NCBI RefSeq assembly: GCF_016055185.1
Contig: NZ_JAECVR010000008.1
Coordinates: forward strand, 62,001-126,000
DNA: 64,000 nucleotides
Direction of reading: 5' to 3'
Source of the DNA: Paenactinomyces guangxiensis
GTDB lineage: Bacteria; Bacillota; Bacilli; Thermoactinomycetales; Thermoactinomycetaceae
In this document: piece by piece, positions 62,398 through 64,000 of the stretch
Position numbering within the stretch: position 1 is the first letter of the stretch
Layout of the letters: the number at the start of each line of letters is the position of its first letter
Translations under genes and position numbers: made by a program
Notes under the pieces: model-generated
Databases searched by the model: none
The model's input: the letters and a program-made list of their open reading frames with translations, nothing else
Told to the model about the DNA's origin: nothing

Positions 62398-63107
62398 TTT
62401 TTCTTCAACTCTTCATCAATCATTTTTTTAAGTTCCTCATAGCCAGAGATTTCTCCCACATTTTTGCCGTTGATAAAGAGTGCGGGAACACCTTCTATTT
62501 TTAAGGATCTGGCCATTTGGTTATCCTCCAGCACCGCTTTTTCATATGTCTTATTGTTGAGGTCTTGGCTCAGCTTATTGATATCTATATTCGGGACGTT
62601 TTTTTTCACCAGTTCCGTCAAAAACTCCGGGGTCGCCCAAACATCTGCTTCATTTCCCTGGTGTGTGTATATCGCCTCATAAAACTTCCAGAAGGCATCC
62701 TTATTTTGATGGTAAACAGCTTCCCCGGCCATGCCAGCCGTCACGGAGTCCTCCCCGATAAACTGATAATTGGTAAAAAACATCTGAACTTTCCCCGTAT
62801 CAATATAATCTTTCTTTAACTGGGGGTAAATCTCATCATGAAAATATTTACAGGCCGGACACTTAAAATCACCAAATTCCATCAACTTAACGGGAGCATT
62901 GGGATTACCTGTACCGGGCTGCCCCTCATAAGAAATCTTTTGTACCGTTGCCTGATTTGCTGAATCATTTTTCCCGTCCGACCCTGGTTGAAAAAGGGCA
63001 AAAAACCCGAGTCCAATTGCCGCAAGGATCACAGTAGCCATGGTAATCGTGCTGATCAGATTTTGTTTCGCCTGCTGTTGTGCACGTTCTTTTTTATTTT
63101 TTGACAC
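62394..63107 (-). CDS. bdbD: Thiol-disulfide oxidoreductase BdbD (DsbA family)
   Basis: 237 residues from a GTG after GGGAGTGAG. Positively charged N-terminus, one membrane anchor (residues about 20-42), and a thioredoxin-like domain with the active site FKCPACKYFH and the cis-proline region KIEGVPALFING. Oxidises exported proteins; partner of BdbC. The pair is needed for competence proteins and some exoenzymes in Bacillus. Confidence 0.94.
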   Translation of the reverse strand: MSKNKKERAQQQAKQNLISTITMATVILAAIGLGFFALFQPGSDGKNDSANQATVQKISYEGQPGTGNPNAPVKLMEFGDFKCPACKYFHDEIYPQLKKDYIDTGKVQMFFTNYQFIGEDSVTAGMAGEAVYHQNKDAFWKFYEAIYTHQGNEADVWATPEFLTELVKKNVPNIDINKLSQDLNNKTYEKAVLEDNQMARSLKIEGVPALFINGKNVGEISGYEELKKMIDEELKKK

Positions 63108-63248
63108 CGTTTCTCACTCCCATTTCGTCAAAGAAAAAACGAGGACAAATCATATAAGTTTATCATTTAATCAATAAAATCATATCAATTCGTGCATCAA
63201 ATTTCATCCTTTATTTTTGAAGGAATGGTCGGGAGGTTCAGCGAGGAG

Positions 63249-63719
63249 TCAGATATGCAGATCGTCTCCCATAAATCTTTCAAATAAAGTTAATGATACT
63301 CCAGGAGCTACTTCTACTTCACCAACTTCGCTAAAGCCAAAGCGGCGATACAGATTCTTCGCCGGTGTATTTTTCGCTCCTGTGCTGACTACGGCTTTCT
63401 TCATATCCTGCTCCTGCTTCAGCAAACAGGTGATTAAGGCACTGGCAACCCCTTTTCTAAAAAAGGCGGGAGAAACAGCCAGCCGGTGGATATCAAGAGT
63501 TTTTCCATCTTTGACATAGGAAATAAAGCCTGCTAACTGGTCTGTAAAAAAATATCCCAAAAAGGTTTCATTGCATTGCATTAAACTTTCCAGTGTGTCG
63601 TGCAGAGGAGGAATCCCCTGAAAGCCAATTAAATCTGCTTCAACCTGGTATGAGAGTTTTTGAACCTTTAACACTTTTTGTGCAACTGTTCTATCTTTTA
63701 CATCAAGCAATTGAATCAA
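63249..63719 (-). CDS. GNAT family N-acetyltransferase
   Basis: 156 residues from a TTG after GGAGGAG. Acetyl-CoA-binding motif A reads DIHRLAVSPAFFRKGVASAL and motif B TGAKNTPAKNLYRRFGFSEV. Substrate unknown. Its start overlaps the 3' end of the decayed transporter gene by 17 bases, suggesting that the two once formed an operon. Confidence 0.88.
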   Translation of the reverse strand: MIQLLDVKDRTVAQKVLKVQKLSYQVEADLIGFQGIPPLHDTLESLMQCNETFLGYFFTDQLAGFISYVKDGKTLDIHRLAVSPAFFRKGVASALITCLLKQEQDMKKAVVSTGAKNTPAKNLYRRFGFSEVGEVEVAPGVSLTLFERFMGDDLHI

Positions 63720-64000
63720 TGGTTAATCTCCTCCCGGTGTGTTGAAAAATGGCTACGACATGAAAAGTAACTAGAATCCACAACATCTGATCAAAGCCAT
63801 GAGGATTGATCGCAGTAATCTTATCATTCATGAACAGCGATCCCAGAAAATGCACCAGTGATATTTGGAATAGTCCCATATAGCTGCCAACATCTTCTCT
63901 GGGAACATCAAGTAAACACTTACCGTCTGAGAAGGAACTAACATAGCATCACAGATCGCCTGTACTGATTGTAAAAAAAGAAACTCGTACCAGTTCCTCA
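63703..64000 (-). pseudogene. 3' end of a decayed MFS transporter gene (5' part outside window)
   Basis: The minus strand first reads NWYEFLFLQSVQAICDAMLV, PSQ, then the frame changes near 63915 to VPREDVGSYMGLFQISL and later FDQMLWILVTFHVVAIFQHT, GRRL, with the stop at 63703. The GLFQ and GRRL elements and the hydrophobic segments fit an MFS permease, but one frame break and missing membrane spans indicate decay. Family call is tentative because only about 95 codons are visible. Confidence 0.45.

Noticed and set aside
1-64000. Prophage, integron, CRISPR or toxin-antitoxin cluster
   Set aside because: No integrase, terminase, repeat array or paired toxin gene found; the holin-family gene is of the chromosomal type and the RHH gene has no partner.

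Overview
The window reads as a chromosomal segment of a spore-forming, low-to-mid GC Firmicute, most likely of the family Thermoactinomycetaceae. Support comes from a secreted subtilase whose mature part has the length and sequence style of thermitase, the small acid-soluble spore protein SspI, the cortex-lytic enzyme SleB, a glycine/phenylalanine-rich YjcZ-type peptide, a phenylalanine T-box leader, strong AGGAGG ribosome binding sites with many TTG and GTG starts, and the Bacillales-type neighbourhood pheS-pheT-zapA-cvpA with ysgA and sspI. No rRNA, tRNA, CRISPR array or complete mobile element is visible.

Layout. 1-4263 (minus): a PdtaS/PdtaR two-component pair with an ANTAR RNA-binding output, then a rho-independent hairpin, then a PuuD-type glutamine amidotransferase and a succinate-semialdehyde-type aldehyde dehydrogenase cut by the window edge. 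4394-13259 (minus): a hexuronate locus with a TRAP transporter (DctQ, DctM, DctP), a YesM/YesN-type sensor and regulator, tagaturonate reductase UxaB and altronate dehydratase UxaA, with an exact CcpA cre site in front. 13497-16841: a large secreted fusion of a phosphodiester glycosidase domain and a metallophosphatase. 16991-20575: CoA-transferase, thiolase and acyl-CoA dehydrogenase with a FadR-like operator between the last two. 20785-27159: mixed single genes (YqjA-like exporter, methyltransferase, a twice-frameshifted histidine phosphatase, PatB, a ROK kinase without zinc cysteines, glycerate kinase).

27380-32820 (minus): an ABC importer of the Fe3+/polyamine/phosphonate type (lipoprotein, ATPase, fused double permease) in one unit with an argininosuccinate-lyase-like enzyme and no argG. 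33031-37716 (plus): a large secreted PIG-L deacetylase, a small unknown protein and the thermitase-like protease. 37717-38370 holds broken IS200/IS605-type sequence: a TnpB zinc-finger remnant and, in opposite orientation, a right-end (omega-RNA-like) structure. 38370-44165: mutS2, a small membrane protein, a holin-family protein, sleB and polX. 44265-45167: degraded small genes, including a ribbon-helix-helix gene with an in-frame stop.

45243-54776 (minus) is a xylan utilisation locus: GH10 xylanase outside the cell, a sugar ABC importer (lipoprotein and two permeases), a dedicated YesM/YesN pair and an intracellular GH52 beta-xylosidase. The whole regulator-to-lipoprotein intergenic region plus the start of the signal peptide is present a second time in front of the xylanase. 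54993-61160 is conserved housekeeping (cvpA, zapA, pheT, pheS with T-box, a TrmH-family methyltransferase, a Ktr potassium-channel regulator), followed by sspI, a YjcZ-like peptide, the BdbC/BdbD disulfide-bond pair, a GNAT acetyltransferase and the decayed end of an MFS transporter.

The two sugar loci share one logic: extracytoplasmic sensing by a Cache-type kinase, an AraC-type response regulator, a high-affinity uptake system whose binding-protein gene ends in a hairpin, and cytoplasmic catabolic enzymes. The best candidates for new biology are the ArgH-like/ABC unit, the duplicated xylanase control region, the ANTAR system sitting on top of an attenuator, and the glycosidase-phosphatase fusion.
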